From Kribbella jejuensis (lineage in GTDB: Bacteria; Actinomycetota; Actinomycetes; Propionibacteriales; Kribbellaceae): DNA of 64,000 nt. Position 1 is the stretch's first letter, and each line of letters starts with the position of its first letter. The position numbers were made by a program, and so were the translations under genes. The notes beneath the pieces were generated by a model. It worked only from the letters and a program-made list of their open reading frames with translations. It had not been told where the DNA came from and did no database searches. The stretch spans positions 1,178,001 to 1,242,000 of the forward strand of contig NZ_VFMM01000001.1 in the NCBI RefSeq assembly GCF_006715085.1, written 5' to 3'. This document shows positions 18,094-27,320 of this stretch, one piece after another.

Positions 18094-18933
18094 ATGAACA
18101 TCGTCCCCACTCTCCGCAAGCGCCGGGCGCAGGCAGTCGCCTCGGTCGCCGTGCTCGCGCTCGCCCTGACCGCCTGCGGCGGCGGCTCCGGCAACAGCGG
18201 ATCCGACGACAAGGCCAAAGCGGCCGGCATCACGCTGGTCAAATCCGGCAAGCTGACCGTCTGCACCCACCTGCCGTACAAGCCGTTCCAGTACAAGGAG
18301 GGCAGCGACGTCGTCGGCTTCGACGTGGACCTGCTCAACCTGGTCGCCGACGACCTCGGCGTGAAGCAGGACGTGGTGAACATCGAGTGGGCCCAGATCA
18401 CCTCGGGCGCCGCGTTCCAGGCGAAGAAGTGCGACATGGGCATGGGCGCGATGACGATCACCCCGGCCCGCCAGGCCGCGATCAGCATCACCGACCCGTA
18501 CATGGACGCCACCCAGGTGCTGATGACCAAGAAGGACTCCGGCATCAAGTCGCTGGCCGACCTGCGCGGCAAGAAGCTCGGCGCGCAGGCCGACACCACC
18601 GGCAAGAAGTACGCCGACGACAACGCCAAGGCGAACGGGTACACGGTGATCCCGTTCAACGACCTCGCGCTGCAGGAGAACAACGTGAAGTCCGGCCGGG
18701 TCGATGCCGCGATCAACGACAACGGCGTGCTGTACGACTACGTCAAGGACAACCCGGACATGACGGTCGCGGCCGAGTTCAACACCGGCGAGCAGTACGG
18801 CTTCGGTGCGCTCAAGGACGGCAGCGGCCCGAAACTGGTGGCCAAGTTCAACGAACTGCTGAAGAAGGCCAAGTCCGACGGCAAGTACAACGAGATCTAC
18901 AAGAAGTGGTTCGGGGTTGAGCCGAAGAAGTGA
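18094..18933 (+). CDS. Amino-acid ABC transporter substrate-binding lipoprotein (cassette A)
   Basis: Extracellular solute-binding protein family 3, 279 residues. The lipobox LALTACGGG (Cys near residue 28) follows a basic N-terminus and hydrophobic stretch, so it should be lipid-anchored. The mature part shows KLTVCTHLPYKPFQYKEG, VVGFDVDLLNLVAD and the RQAAISITDPYMD ligand motif of polar amino-acid binders. The start is ATG 18094 behind GAGGAG. It is first in a binding protein-permease-ATPase operon and overlaps the permease gene by four bases. Confidence 0.93.
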   Translation: MNIVPTLRKRRAQAVASVAVLALALTACGGGSGNSGSDDKAKAAGITLVKSGKLTVCTHLPYKPFQYKEGSDVVGFDVDLLNLVADDLGVKQDVVNIEWAQITSGAAFQAKKCDMGMGAMTITPARQAAISITDPYMDATQVLMTKKDSGIKSLADLRGKKLGAQADTTGKKYADDNAKANGYTVIPFNDLALQENNVKSGRVDAAINDNGVLYDYVKDNPDMTVAAEFNTGEQYGFGALKDGSGPKLVAKFNELLKKAKSDGKYNEIYKKWFGVEPKK

Positions 18934-19757
18934 GCACCTCGACCGAGATCGACACAGTTGAGCGCAAGGGACTGAGCCCGCGGCAGCGGGCCCAGCGCTC
19001 CCGCTGGATCCAGTACGCGATCCTCGTCGTCCTGGTCGTGGCGGCCGCGTTCACGGCGAACTGGCATCAGATCGCCAGCGTGTTCTTCCGGCCGGCCTTC
19101 ATCAGGTCGACGTTCGAGAACGGCGTACTGCAGGCCCTGGTCAAGACGCTCGAGTACACGGCCGGTGCGTTCGTCATCGGTCTGTGCGGCGGCACCCTGC
19201 TGGCGTTGATGAAGCTCAGCCAGGTCGGCCCGTACCGGTGGATCGCGACGGCGTACATCGAGTTCTTCCGCGGGCTGCCGGCGATCGTGGTGTTCATCGC
19301 GTTCAGCCTGCTGCCGCTGGCGTTCCCGGGGATGACGATTCCCTGGGACCCGTACGGCGTGGTGTGGCTGGCGCTCGGCATCGTCGCGTCGGCGTACATG
19401 GCCGAGGTGATCCGGGCCGGTATCCAGGCGGTACCGCGCGGCCAGGTCGAGGCGGCCCGTTCGCTCGGCATGCCGGCCGGGCTGGCGATGCGGAAGATCG
19501 TGCTGCCGCAGGCGTTCCGGATCGTCCTGCCGCCACTGACCAACGACCTGATCCTGCTGGTCAAGGACTCCTCGCTGGTGTTCATGATCGGTGTCGCCGC
19601 GGACGGGTACGAGCTCACCGGGTTCGGCCGCGACCTGGCGAACACCGACTCGAACCTGACCCCGATCGTGGTCTGCGGCTTCTGCTACCTGGTGATCACC
19701 CTGCCGCTGGGCATCCTCGCCCGCCGCCTCGAAGCCAGAACTGCGAGGACCCGCTGA
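18930..19757 (+). CDS. Amino-acid ABC transporter permease (cassette A)
   Basis: HisM/GlnP-type inner-membrane permease, 275 residues, starting with GTG overlapping the upstream stop. About five transmembrane segments follow a cytoplasmic basic N-terminus. The EAA loop that docks the ATPase reads [22 protein letters not shown], and the N-terminal His/Glu/Gln/Arg/opine motif region is [17 protein letters not shown]. It is the only permease in this cassette, so the channel is presumably a homodimer. Confidence 0.93.
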   Translation: MSTSTEIDTVERKGLSPRQRAQRSRWIQYAILVVLVVAAAFTANWHQIASVFFRPAFIRSTFENGVLQALVKTLEYTAGAFVIGLCGGTLLALMKLSQVGPYRWIATAYIEFFRGLPAIVVFIAFSLLPLAFPGMTIPWDPYGVVWLALGIVASAYMAEVIRAGIQAVPRGQVEAARSLGMPAGLAMRKIVLPQAFRIVLPPLTNDLILLVKDSSLVFMIGVAADGYELTGFGRDLANTDSNLTPIVVCGFCYLVITLPLGILARRLEARTARTR

Positions 19758-19758
19758 C

Positions 19759-20514
19759 ATGGCACTGGTAGAGATCAAGAACCTGCACAAGTCGTTCGGC
19801 AGCAACCACGTCCTGCGCGGGATCGACTTCACCGTCGAGCAGGGCGAGGTCGTCTGCGTGATCGGCCCGTCCGGGTCCGGCAAGTCCACGCTGCTGCGCT
19901 GCGTGAACCTGCTGGAGACACCGCAGGAAGGACAGGTGATCGTCCGCGGCGAGGACATCACCGACCCGGACTGCCACCTGGACGCGGCCCGGCAGCAGAT
20001 CGGGATGGTGTTCCAGCAGTTCAACCTGTTCCCGCACCTGTCCGTGCTGGCGAACTGCACCGTTGCCCAGCGCACCGTTCTCAAACGGTCGGCGCAGGAC
20101 GCCGATCGGGTGGCCCGCGCGAACCTCGAGCGGGTCGGGCTGAGCGAGAAGATCGACGCGTACCCGGCCCAACTGTCGGGTGGCCAGCAGCAACGGGTGG
20201 CGATCGCCCGCGCGCTGTCGATGGACCCGGCGCTGATGCTGTTCGACGAGCCGACGTCGGCGCTCGACCCGGAGCTGGTCGGCGACGTCCTGACCGTGAT
20301 GCGCAAGCTCGCGCTGGACGGGATGACCATGCTGGTCGTCACGCACGAGATGGCGTTCGCCCGCGAGGTCGCGGACCGGGTGGTGTTCATGGACGGCGGC
20401 GTGATCGTCGAACAAGGCCCGCCGGCGGACGTGATCGGCGCCCCGAAGGAGGAACGCACCCGGACGTTCCTGCGCCGGGTGCTCGACCCGACGCATGTCG
20501 AACCCACGAGCTGA
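19759..20514 (+). CDS. Amino-acid ABC transporter ATP-binding protein (cassette A)
   Basis: GlnQ/HisP-type ATPase of 251 residues. Walker [11 protein letters not shown] loop [11 protein letters not shown], signature [15 protein letters not shown], Walker [15 protein letters not shown] and the switch histidine in VVTHEMAFA are all intact. It begins one base after the permease stop. It is closely similar to the ATPase of cassette B just downstream, especially over the last 100 residues. A strong hairpin follows it. Confidence 0.95.
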   Translation: MALVEIKNLHKSFGSNHVLRGIDFTVEQGEVVCVIGPSGSGKSTLLRCVNLLETPQEGQVIVRGEDITDPDCHLDAARQQIGMVFQQFNLFPHLSVLANCTVAQRTVLKRSAQDADRVARANLERVGLSEKIDAYPAQLSGGQQQRVAIARALSMDPALMLFDEPTSALDPELVGDVLTVMRKLALDGMTMLVVTHEMAFAREVADRVVFMDGGVIVEQGPPADVIGAPKEERTRTFLRRVLDPTHVEPTS

Positions 20515-20527
20515 GACCGCACTCAGT

Positions 20528-20566
20528 CACGCTGCGTAGACGGGCGATCGACGGATACGCAGCGTG
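20528..20566 (+). terminator. Hairpin terminator after cassette A
   Basis: Perfect 11-base inverted repeat CACGCTGCGTA / TACGCAGCGTG separated by 17 bases, 14 bases after the ATPase stop. There is no T-tract, as is common for actinobacterial terminators. It separates the two transporter cassettes. Confidence 0.65.
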
Positions 20567-20688
20567 GCGGCGGCCAGACTACGAAAAGGTCTCTGTTCCG
20601 GGTTGCTCCGTGCGCTGTCCGCAGGTCGCTGTGTCAAGATGCGGACACACGGCACCGGGCCGACCGGTGCCCAGTCTTGGAGGACCAG

Positions 20689-21606
20689 ATGTCTGTCCTG
20701 CGAAGGGCGCTCGTACTGTCCGGCGTCCTGGTTCTGGCGGCCGCCGGCTGCGGCTCGAACTCCCTCGAGAACGGGGGCTCGTCCACGTCCCCGTCAACGG
20801 CCCCGTCGAGCGCCCCCTCCAGCGCCCCGTCGAGCAGTGGGCCGGACCTGAGCGGCTCGCTGCCGCCGAAGATCAAGGCCGCCGGCAAGATCGTCGTCGG
20901 CGTCGACGCGACCTACCGGCCGAACGAGTTCCTGCAGGGCGGGACCAACGTCGTCGGCATGGACGTCGACCTGTTCAACGCGGTGGCGCAGAAGTTCGGC
21001 GTCACGGTCGAGTGGCAACCGGCCACCTTCAGCACGATCATCACCGGCGTCCAGGGCGGCAAGTACGACATGGGCATCTCGTCGTTCACGATCAACGCCG
21101 AGCGCAAGAAGCAGGTCAACATGGTCAGCTATTTCAGCGCCGGCACGCTGTGGGCGGTGAAGAAGGGCAACCCGAAGGGGGTCAGCGCCGACGACCCGTG
21201 CGGCAAGACCATCGGGGTCCAGACCGGTACGACGCAGCAGCAGGACGACCTGCCGGTCCGGTTGAAGAAGTGCACGTCCGCGGGCAAGCCGGCCTTCAAG
21301 GAGCTGCCGCGGGACAAGCAGGACCAGGCGACCGCGGACCTGGTGTCCGGCAAGTCGGACGCGATGCTGGCCGACTCCCCCGTCGTACTGGACGCGATCA
21401 AGCAGACCAACGGCCAGCTCGAGCAGCTCGGCCAGATCTACGACGCCGCCCCGTACGGGTACGTGATCCCGAAGCCGGAGACCGCGTTCGCGCAGGCGAT
21501 CGTCCAGGCACTGCAGGCGCTGAACGCCGACGGCACCTACAAGTCGATCCTGCAGAAGTGGAACAACGACTCCGGCGCCATCACCAACTTCGCCGTCAAC
21601 CCGTGA
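20689..21606 (+). CDS. Amino-acid ABC transporter substrate-binding lipoprotein (cassette B)
   Basis: Family 3 solute-binding lipoprotein of 305 residues. The start is ATG 20689 with GGAGG seven bases away. The lipobox is VLAAAGCGS, followed by a serine/proline-rich linker ([15 protein letters not shown]) that spaces the domain from the membrane. The binding domain has [32 protein letters not shown] and [19 protein letters not shown]. Compared with cassette A, the mature domain contains a cysteine pair (DPCGKT ... KKCTSAG) that may form a disulfide. Confidence 0.93.
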   Translation: MSVLRRALVLSGVLVLAAAGCGSNSLENGGSSTSPSTAPSSAPSSAPSSSGPDLSGSLPPKIKAAGKIVVGVDATYRPNEFLQGGTNVVGMDVDLFNAVAQKFGVTVEWQPATFSTIITGVQGGKYDMGISSFTINAERKKQVNMVSYFSAGTLWAVKKGNPKGVSADDPCGKTIGVQTGTTQQQDDLPVRLKKCTSAGKPAFKELPRDKQDQATADLVSGKSDAMLADSPVVLDAIKQTNGQLEQLGQIYDAAPYGYVIPKPETAFAQAIVQALQALNADGTYKSILQKWNNDSGAITNFAVNP

Positions 21607-21614
21607 GCTGAGTC

Positions 21615-22586
21615 ATGACCACCGAAACCGAGGCCCGGCCGCAGGACGCCGCTCCCGAGCGGCCGGGCGCGATCGATGCCGTACCGGTACGGCATCCGGG
21701 CCGCTGGGTGGCGATCGCGGTGATCGCCGTACTGGTGGCGATGCTGATCCACCTGCTGGTGACCAACAGCGCGTTCGACTGGAAGTTCGTCTTCCAGGCG
21801 ATGAACCAGCAGCCGGTGATCAACGGGTTCCTCAAGGGCACGCTGCTCGTCACCGCGCTGTCGATGGTCGTCGGCGTCGGTGGCGGCGTACTGCTGGCCG
21901 TCATGCGGCTGTCGGACAACCCGATCCTGTCGGGCGTCTCGTGGGTGTTCACCTGGTTCTTCCGGAGCATCCCGCGCTACATCCTGCTGTTCACGATGGG
22001 CACGCTCGGGATCCTGTTCCCGAAGGGCATCTCGTTCGGGGTCCCGTTCGACTGGAAGCTGATCGACTGGTTCGGGCTGTCCGGCGACTGGCGGTTCCTG
22101 AACCTGGACGCGAACCAGGTCTTCACCGGGCTGGTCGCCGGTGTGATCGGGCTCGGGCTGTCCGAGGCGGCGTACATGGCCGAGATCGCCCGCGCCGGGA
22201 TCATGAGCGTGGACCGGGGCCAGGCCGAGGCCGCGCAGGCGCTCGGCATGAGCAGCGGCAAGGTGATGCGCCGGGTCGTGCTGCCGCAGGCGATGCGGGT
22301 GATCGTGCCGCCGACCGGCAACGAGACGATCGCGATGCTGAAGGACACTTCGCTGCTGGTCGCGGTCCCGGTGATCGGCGAGCTGTTCTACCAACTGCAG
22401 TCGATCGGCAGCAACTTCTACAAGACGTTCCCGATCGCGGTCGCGGCGACGCTGTACTACCTGGCCGCGACGAGTGTGCTGATGATCGGGCAGTACTTCC
22501 TGGAGCGGCACTTCGGTCGCGGCTTCGGGACCAAGGCGCCTCGTGGGCCGCGGGCTGCCCGCCCGGCCGGGGCAGGAGGTGCCTGA
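21615..22586 (+). CDS. Amino-acid ABC transporter permease (cassette B)
   Basis: HisM/GlnP-type permease, 323 residues, about 50 longer than the cassette A permease. The extra length is an N-terminal cytoplasmic extension and an insertion (about residues 130-165, [11 protein letters not shown] to [11 protein letters not shown]) between two transmembrane helices. The EAA loop reads [22 protein letters not shown]. Its TGA overlaps the ATG of the ATPase gene. Confidence 0.93.
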   Translation: MTTETEARPQDAAPERPGAIDAVPVRHPGRWVAIAVIAVLVAMLIHLLVTNSAFDWKFVFQAMNQQPVINGFLKGTLLVTALSMVVGVGGGVLLAVMRLSDNPILSGVSWVFTWFFRSIPRYILLFTMGTLGILFPKGISFGVPFDWKLIDWFGLSGDWRFLNLDANQVFTGLVAGVIGLGLSEAAYMAEIARAGIMSVDRGQAEAAQALGMSSGKVMRRVVLPQAMRVIVPPTGNETIAMLKDTSLLVAVPVIGELFYQLQSIGSNFYKTFPIAVAATLYYLAATSVLMIGQYFLERHFGRGFGTKAPRGPRAARPAGAGGA

Positions 22587-23362
22587 TGCCGCTGGTCCAT
22601 GCGGTCAACGTGACCAAGTCCTTCCACCACAACGAGGTGCTGAAGGGCATCGACCTGGACGTCGAACGCGGCCAGGTGGTCTGCCTGCTCGGCCCGTCCG
22701 GGTCCGGCAAGACCACCTTCCTGCGCTGCATCAACCAGCTCGAGACGATCGACGGTGGCCGGATCTGGGTCGACGACGAGCTGATGGGGTACGCCGACCG
22801 CGACGGCAAGCTGTACCGCCTGAAGAACAAGGAGATCGCGGCGCAGCGGCGTGAGATCGGGATGGTGTTCCAGCGGTTCAACCTGTTCCCGCACATGACC
22901 GCGCTGGAGAACATCATCGAGGCGCCGACGCAGGTCCGGCGGGAGTCGAAGAAGACCGCCAAGGAACGGGCGATGAAGCTGCTCGACCGGGTCGGTCTCG
23001 CGGACCGTTGCAACGCGTACCCGGCGCAGCTGTCCGGTGGTCAGCAGCAGCGGGTGGCGATCGCGCGGGCGCTGGCGATGCAGCCGAAGCTGATGCTGTT
23101 CGACGAGCCGACGTCCGCGCTCGACCCGGAACTGGTCGGCGAGGTACTGGCGGTGATGCGTGAGCTCGCGCTGGACGGGATGACGATGATCGTGGTCACC
23201 CACGAGATGGCGTTCGCCCGCGAGGTCGCGGACACCGTCGTCTTCATGGACGGCGGCGTCGTCGTCGAAGCCGGCCCGCCCAAGGACGTCATCAACAACC
23301 CGCAGCACTCCCGCACCCAGGCCTTCCTCACCCGCCTGCGGTCGGAACACGAACACCCGTAG
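22586..23362 (+). CDS. Amino-acid ABC transporter ATP-binding protein (cassette B)
   Basis: GlnQ-type ATPase of 258 residues with Walker [10 protein letters not shown], signature [17 protein letters not shown] and Walker [15 protein letters not shown]. The start is ATG 22586, overlapping the permease stop as TGATG. It has a seven-residue-longer region between the Walker A and Q loop than the cassette A ATPase ([15 protein letters not shown]). Near-identity in the C-terminal half with cassette A points to duplication of the whole three-gene unit. Confidence 0.95.
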   Translation: MPLVHAVNVTKSFHHNEVLKGIDLDVERGQVVCLLGPSGSGKTTFLRCINQLETIDGGRIWVDDELMGYADRDGKLYRLKNKEIAAQRREIGMVFQRFNLFPHMTALENIIEAPTQVRRESKKTAKERAMKLLDRVGLADRCNAYPAQLSGGQQQRVAIARALAMQPKLMLFDEPTSALDPELVGEVLAVMRELALDGMTMIVVTHEMAFAREVADTVVFMDGGVVVEAGPPKDVINNPQHSRTQAFLTRLRSEHEHP

Positions 23363-23458
23363 TCGGTTTTGCCGCCTCGATCGGCCCCGTTCGCCGTGCA
23401 TCGAACGCCTTGAGGTTGGATGATGTACGGCGAGTGGAGTTGATCCGAGGGAGATGAC

Positions 23459-23851
23459 GTGAGTAGCAGCGCAGCAGCCGCCGAGGTTCGCTTGAGCATC
23501 CCGGCGGACAGCGCGTACATCGCCGTACCGCGGTCGGTGGTGGGCAACCTCGCGGCCCGCAACGACTTCACGCTGGACGCGATCGACGATCTGCGGATCG
23601 CCGTCGACGAGGCCTGTGCGCTGCTGCTGCCGCAGTCTGCGGACGGCGTGCTGGAGTGCGTGTTCCAGATCGCACCGCCGCAGCTCACCGTGCGCACGAG
23701 TGCCGTCGTACCGAACGGCTGGCGGCCGGACACCACGTCGTTCGGCTGGACCGTGCTGACCGCGCTCGTGGAGTCGGCCGCCGCCGAGACCGTCGACGGC
23801 CGGCTGACCATTACCGTGACGGCCACCGCCTCCGCCACGGAGACCCTGTGA
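23459..23851 (+). CDS. RsbW-like anti-sigma factor (serine kinase fold)
   Basis: A 130-residue HATPase_c-type protein. The N box is DDLRIAVDEACALLL (about residues 41-55), matching the RsbW/SpoIIAB-type E-x-x-N region although the N is replaced by C. The G-box region is diverged (GWTVLTALVES). It starts at GTG 23459 after a purine-rich GAGGGAGATGAC and overlaps the sigma-factor gene by four bases (GTGA). It presumably binds the downstream SigB/F-type factor and may be released by a partner-switching anti-anti-sigma encoded elsewhere. The poor ATP-binding motifs suggest it may bind without efficient kinase activity. Confidence 0.83.
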   Translation: MSSSAAAAEVRLSIPADSAYIAVPRSVVGNLAARNDFTLDAIDDLRIAVDEACALLLPQSADGVLECVFQIAPPQLTVRTSAVVPNGWRPDTTSFGWTVLTALVESAAAETVDGRLTITVTATASATETL

Positions 23852-24627
23852 CGGACAAGCAGACGCAGGAATCACCTGATCTGAGGACCCGAACCGCCGA
23901 CCTGTTCCAGCGGATGGCGGCGGGCCCGAGTGATCCTGGGTACCCGGTTGCGCGCGACGCCCTGGTGGCGTTGCACATGCCGCTGGTGGAGCACCTGGCC
24001 CGGCGCTTCCGCAACCGCGGCGAGCCGTACGACGATCTCGTCCAGGTGGCGACGATCGGGCTGATCAAGGCGATCGACCGGTTCGACTCCGATCGCGGCG
24101 TCGAGTTCTCGACGTACGCCACCCCGACGATTCTCGGCGAGATCAAGCGGTACTTCCGCGACAAGGGCTGGGCGATCCGGGTGCCACGCCGGCTGCAGGA
24201 GCTGCGGTTGTCGCTGACCGCGGCGACTGCGGAGCTGACCCAGGAGCTCGGCCGCGCACCGACGGTGGCCGAACTGTCGGAACGGCTCGGGCTCTCACCG
24301 GACCTGGTGATCGAGGGTCTGGAGTCCGCCAACGCCTACAACACGCTGTCCTTGGACGCTCCCGATCAGAACGAGACCGACGCCACGACGGTCCTGGACG
24401 GCCTCGGTGGCGAGGACGAGGCGCTGGAGAGCGTCGAGTACCGGGAGTCGCTGAAACCGCTGCTGGCCCAGCTCGACACCCGGGAGAAGCGCATCCTCAC
24501 GCTGCGGTTCTTCCGCGGCATGACGCAGTCCCAGATCGCCGAGGAGATCGGCATCTCGCAGATGCACGTCTCCCGGCTGCTGGCCCGGACGTTGACCGAA
24601 CTCCGGACCGGACTCCTCAAGGAATAG
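23848..24627 (+). CDS. SigB/SigF-family alternative sigma factor
   Basis: Group 3 sigma-70 factor of 259 residues, starting at GTG 23848 inside the stop of the anti-sigma gene. Region 2 reads RRFRNRGEPYDDLVQVATIGLIKAIDRFD and FSTYATPTILGEIKRYFRDKGW; region 3 VPRRLQELRL; region 4 LDTREKRILTLRFFRGMTQSQIAEEIGISQMHVSRL. It is the general-stress/sporulation type rather than ECF. Coupling with the RsbW-like gene shows partner-switching control. It ends convergently with the next membrane-protein gene, three bases apart. Confidence 0.95.
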   Translation: MTDKQTQESPDLRTRTADLFQRMAAGPSDPGYPVARDALVALHMPLVEHLARRFRNRGEPYDDLVQVATIGLIKAIDRFDSDRGVEFSTYATPTILGEIKRYFRDKGWAIRVPRRLQELRLSLTAATAELTQELGRAPTVAELSERLGLSPDLVIEGLESANAYNTLSLDAPDQNETDATTVLDGLGGEDEALESVEYRESLKPLLAQLDTREKRILTLRFFRGMTQSQIAEEIGISQMHVSRLLARTLTELRTGLLKE

Positions 24628-24629
24628 GG

Positions 24630-25043
24630 CTAAAGCACCGGGTGATCGTTGGAGTCACCACCGGTCAGGGCCTCGGTGGAGGCCTTCTGGAACACGCACA
24701 CGAGGATCACGACGGCGAGTACGGCGAGGCCGATCGCGACCGCCTTCGTTCCGCCGCTCCACAGGCTGTACGCGACCAGCAGTTGGATCAGCTGCGTGAA
24801 CACCGTCGGCCCGCGGCTCCAGCGCGCCGCCTTCCAGAGGCCACGGACGGCGACGAAGACGAGCCCCACGCCGTACACCAGGAAGAAGGCCGTCGTCGTG
24901 ACGCCGAGTACCAGCCGGTCACTGTCGATCGTCAAGGCTTGGGCAATTCCCAAAACGATGAGCACAAGCCCTTCCACAGCGACCACTGCCGCGGCTAGCT
25001 TGAGCGGTCTCGGGACTGCGGCAACTGGGGAGTCGGTCGGCAC
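24630..25043 (-). CDS. Hypothetical four-helix membrane protein
   Basis: A 137-residue protein with four hydrophobic segments (about 15-36, 45-68, 80-97 and 100-120), a basic loop (RGLWKAARWSRG) after the second helix and a polar C-terminus. No catalytic motif is recognisable. The start is GTG 25043 without a clear ribosome site, perhaps leaderless. It is convergent with the sigma factor gene. Confidence 0.7.
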   Translation of the reverse strand: MPTDSPVAAVPRPLKLAAAVVAVEGLVLIVLGIAQALTIDSDRLVLGVTTTAFFLVYGVGLVFVAVRGLWKAARWSRGPTVFTQLIQLLVAYSLWSGGTKAVAIGLAVLAVVILVCVFQKASTEALTGGDSNDHPVL

Positions 25044-25434
25044 TTCGCCAGCTTAGTGAGTGCTGCCGGTCCCGGGCGGCCACGCGACCCTCTGCCCTAC
25101 AGGGATTTGAGGTTCTGCGTAACCAAAAGATGGTTGGAACGGTTACCTGCAGTGAACGGGTACTTGCAGACGGGCCGCTTCGTCCGATTACCGGATGGAG
25201 AGAGCCGCTGCGTGCCAGTTCGAAGTGTTAAGGAAGCGTTGTGATCGGATCGACAACTGCATAACCCTTGTTTCGGTCCGCCAAGATTGGGAACATGGTC
25301 TCGTTCGTGAAAGCGTTCACAACAAGACGCGGCACCAAACCCCGTGCCTCACGAACCGACGAGTACAGCACCGCTGATTGGGCACAGACCTACCCGTCAG
25401 CTTACGTCAACTACTGAGAGAGATGGGATCCGCC
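25044..25434 (+). promoter_or_regulatory. Long upstream regulatory region of whiB1
   Basis: About 390 bases without a credible gene and lower in G+C than its surroundings. A promoter-like pair TTGTGA (25239-25244) and TAACCC (25262-25267) is spaced 17 bases. Inverted repeats GTAACC/GGTTAC (25119-25124, 25141-25146) lie further upstream. A CRP-type site follows at 25306-25321. The long untranslated region is a feature shared with whiB1 of other actinobacteria. Confidence 0.45.
25306..25321. promoter_or_regulatory. CRP/Cmr-type binding site upstream of whiB1
   Basis: CGTGAAAGCGTTCACA contains perfect half-sites GTGA-N6-TCAC of the consensus TGTGA-N6-TCACA, centred about 120 bases before the whiB1 ATG. 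In Mycobacterium tuberculosis the cAMP receptor protein is known to bind the whiB1 promoter, so the location is meaningful. The position relative to the true start site is not known. Confidence 0.65.
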
Positions 25435-25686
25435 ATGGATTGGCGCCACCGGGCCGTATGCCTCGACGAGGACCCGGAACTGTTCTTCCCCATCGGCAAC
25501 ACCGGGCCCGCGATCATGCAGATCGAGGAGGCCAAGCAGGTGTGCCGTCGCTGCGACGTGCGTGAGCAGTGCCTCGCGTGGGCGCTGGAAGCCGGCCAGG
25601 ACCACGGTGTCTGGGGCGGGCTGAGCGAGGACGAGCGTCGTGCGCTGAAGCGCCGCAACGCCCGCCAACGCATTCGCACCGCCTGA
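25435..25686 (+). CDS. whiB1: WhiB1/WblE iron-sulfur transcriptional regulator
   Basis: Wbl-family protein of 83 residues closely matching mycobacterial WhiB1 (MDWRHRAVC at the start, KRRNARQR near the end). The [4Fe-4S] ligands are C9, C37, C40 and C46 in C-x27-CX2C-X5-C; the G-V-W-G-G turn (DHGVWGGLSEDERR) and basic C-terminal helix are intact. WhiB1 binds sigma-70 region 4 of the principal sigma factor and responds to nitric oxide, from family knowledge. The ATG at 25435 gives full-length alignment. It is convergent with pdtaS, with a shared terminator between them. Confidence 0.95.
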   Translation: MDWRHRAVCLDEDPELFFPIGNTGPAIMQIEEAKQVCRRCDVREQCLAWALEAGQDHGVWGGLSEDERRALKRRNARQRIRTA

Positions 25687-25702
25687 GCAAGTCCTCTTTC
25701 GA

Positions 25703-25733
25703 GGCCCCGCGGAAAAGTACCGCGGGGCCTTTG
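25703..25733. terminator. Rho-independent terminator between whiB1 and pdtaS
   Basis: Ten-base perfect stem GGCCCCGCGG / CCGCGGGGCC with a seven-base AAAAGTA loop, followed by TTTG on the plus strand. It lies 16 bases after the whiB1 stop and directly before the convergent pdtaS stop; A residues on the other side may allow it to act on both strands. Confidence 0.85.
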
Positions 25734-25738
25734 TATTT

Positions 25739-27217
25739 CTAGTCCTTGACCGGGATGTCCAAGGTGATCTGGGTGCCGGTCCTGCCGTCGTGGCGGGGGC
25801 CGAATTCCAGGGTGCCGTCGAGTTCGCCGATCACCAGCGTGCGGACGATGGACAGGCCGAGGTTGCCGGACAGCTCGGAGTCGAAGTCGGCGGGCAGCCC
25901 CTTGCCGTCGTCGATCACGGTCAGGTGCAGGCGGCCGACCGAACGTTCCGCGGTGAGCTCGATCGTGCCGCTCGCCGCTTCCCCGTCGCGCGTGCCGAAC
26001 GCGTGCTCCACGGAGTTCTGCATGAGCTCGGTCAGCACCATCGCCAACGGCGTGGCGACCTCGGAGTCCAGTACACCGAACGAACCCTTGCGCCGCGTCT
26101 CCACCACCGTCGCGACCGTCGACACGTCCGCGACCATCGCACCGACCCGGTCGGCGACGTCGTCGAAATCCACATGTTCGTCGAACGACTCCGACAGCGT
26201 CTCGTGCACGATCGCGATCGACCCGACCCGGCGGACCGCCTCGGCAAGCGCGTCCTGCCCTTCGGGAACGGTGATCCGGCGCGCCTGCATCCGCAGTAAC
26301 GCGGCGACCGTCTGCAAGTTGTTCTTGACGCGATGATGAATCTCCCGGATGGTCGCCTCCTTGGTGACCAGCTCCCGTTCCCGGCTGCGCAGCTCCGTGA
26401 CGTCCCGGAGCAGGATCAGTGCACCCACATGCTGCCCGTCGGACCGCAGCGGGATCGCCCGCAGGAACAGCGTCGCGTCGGAGTTCTCGATCTCGATCTC
26501 CTTGGCGGCACGCCCGGTCACCACCGACGCCAGCACGTCGTCGACCTTGTGCCCGGACTGCAGCAGGTCCGCGGTGACGTCCTTCAGCCGGGAGCCGACC
26601 AGGTCGGTCACCAGCCCCATTCGCCGGTACGCCGACAACGCGTTCGGGCTGGCGAACGTCACCATTCCGTGCCGATCGACCCGGATACAGCCGTCGCCGA
26701 CCCGCGGGGTCGTGGACAGCAGGCGTTCCCCGCCGTACGGGAACACGCCGTCGGTGATCATCCGGGCCAGGTCCGTCGCGCTCTGCAGGTACGCGATCTC
26801 CAGCCGCGACGGGGTCCGGACGCCGAGCAGGTTGGTGTTCCGCGCAATCACGGCGATCACCCGGGAGCCTCGGCGTACCGGGATGGTCTCGACCCGGACC
26901 GGTACGTCGTCACGCCATTCCGGGTCGCCCTCGCGGCAGATCCGGCCGCCGTCGTAGGCCTGGTCGAGCAGGTGCCGGCGGCCGCGCGGGATGAAGCTGC
27001 CGACGATGTCGTCGAGGTACGCGGTCGGTCCGGTGGTCGGGCGCATCTGCGCACCCGCCCAGAACCCCAGCCCCTCGGTGTCCGGAAGCCAGAGCACCAG
27101 GTCGGCGAACGACAGGTCGGCCAGCATCTGCCAGTCCGAGACGAGCAGCTGCAGACGATCCAGGTCGGCCTGGTCGAGCGTGGTGTGGTTCCGCGCCACA
27201 TCGGTCAAAGACGGCAC
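25739..27217 (-). CDS. pdtaS: Two-component sensor histidine kinase PdtaS
   Basis: Cytosolic histidine kinase of 492 residues, the orthologue of mycobacterial PdtaS (Rv3220c). The N-terminal GAF-like domain begins with a family signature (SDWQMLADLSFADLVLWLPD). A PAS domain (about 170-290) follows, then the HisKA_2 motif IREIHHRVKNNLQTVAALLRMQAR with the phosphoacceptor histidine, and an HWE/HisKA_2-type ATPase with ELMQNSVEHAFG and GNLGLSIVRTLV. PdtaS signals to the ANTAR RNA-binding regulator PdtaR, not encoded here. The start is GTG 27217. Placement beside whiB1 matches M. tuberculosis. Confidence 0.93.
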   Translation of the reverse strand: MPSLTDVARNHTTLDQADLDRLQLLVSDWQMLADLSFADLVLWLPDTEGLGFWAGAQMRPTTGPTAYLDDIVGSFIPRGRRHLLDQAYDGGRICREGDPEWRDDVPVRVETIPVRRGSRVIAVIARNTNLLGVRTPSRLEIAYLQSATDLARMITDGVFPYGGERLLSTTPRVGDGCIRVDRHGMVTFASPNALSAYRRMGLVTDLVGSRLKDVTADLLQSGHKVDDVLASVVTGRAAKEIEIENSDATLFLRAIPLRSDGQHVGALILLRDVTELRSRERELVTKEATIREIHHRVKNNLQTVAALLRMQARRITVPEGQDALAEAVRRVGSIAIVHETLSESFDEHVDFDDVADRVGAMVADVSTVATVVETRRKGSFGVLDSEVATPLAMVLTELMQNSVEHAFGTRDGEAASGTIELTAERSVGRLHLTVIDDGKGLPADFDSELSGNLGLSIVRTLVIGELDGTLEFGPRHDGRTGTQITLDIPVKD

Positions 27218-27320
27218 GGCTCGATGGTATCGATTGGCTTATACCAGGCGCGCCGGTGGTTCGCTCGACAAGAGGGTGTATGTAGGTGTTGATTGTTCAG
27301 CGACGTGAAAGGATGCTCGG

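Noticed and set aside
25056..25244. A 62-codon open frame upstream of whiB1
   Set aside because: No ribosome site, no recognisable domain, and the sequence composition fits a regulatory region.
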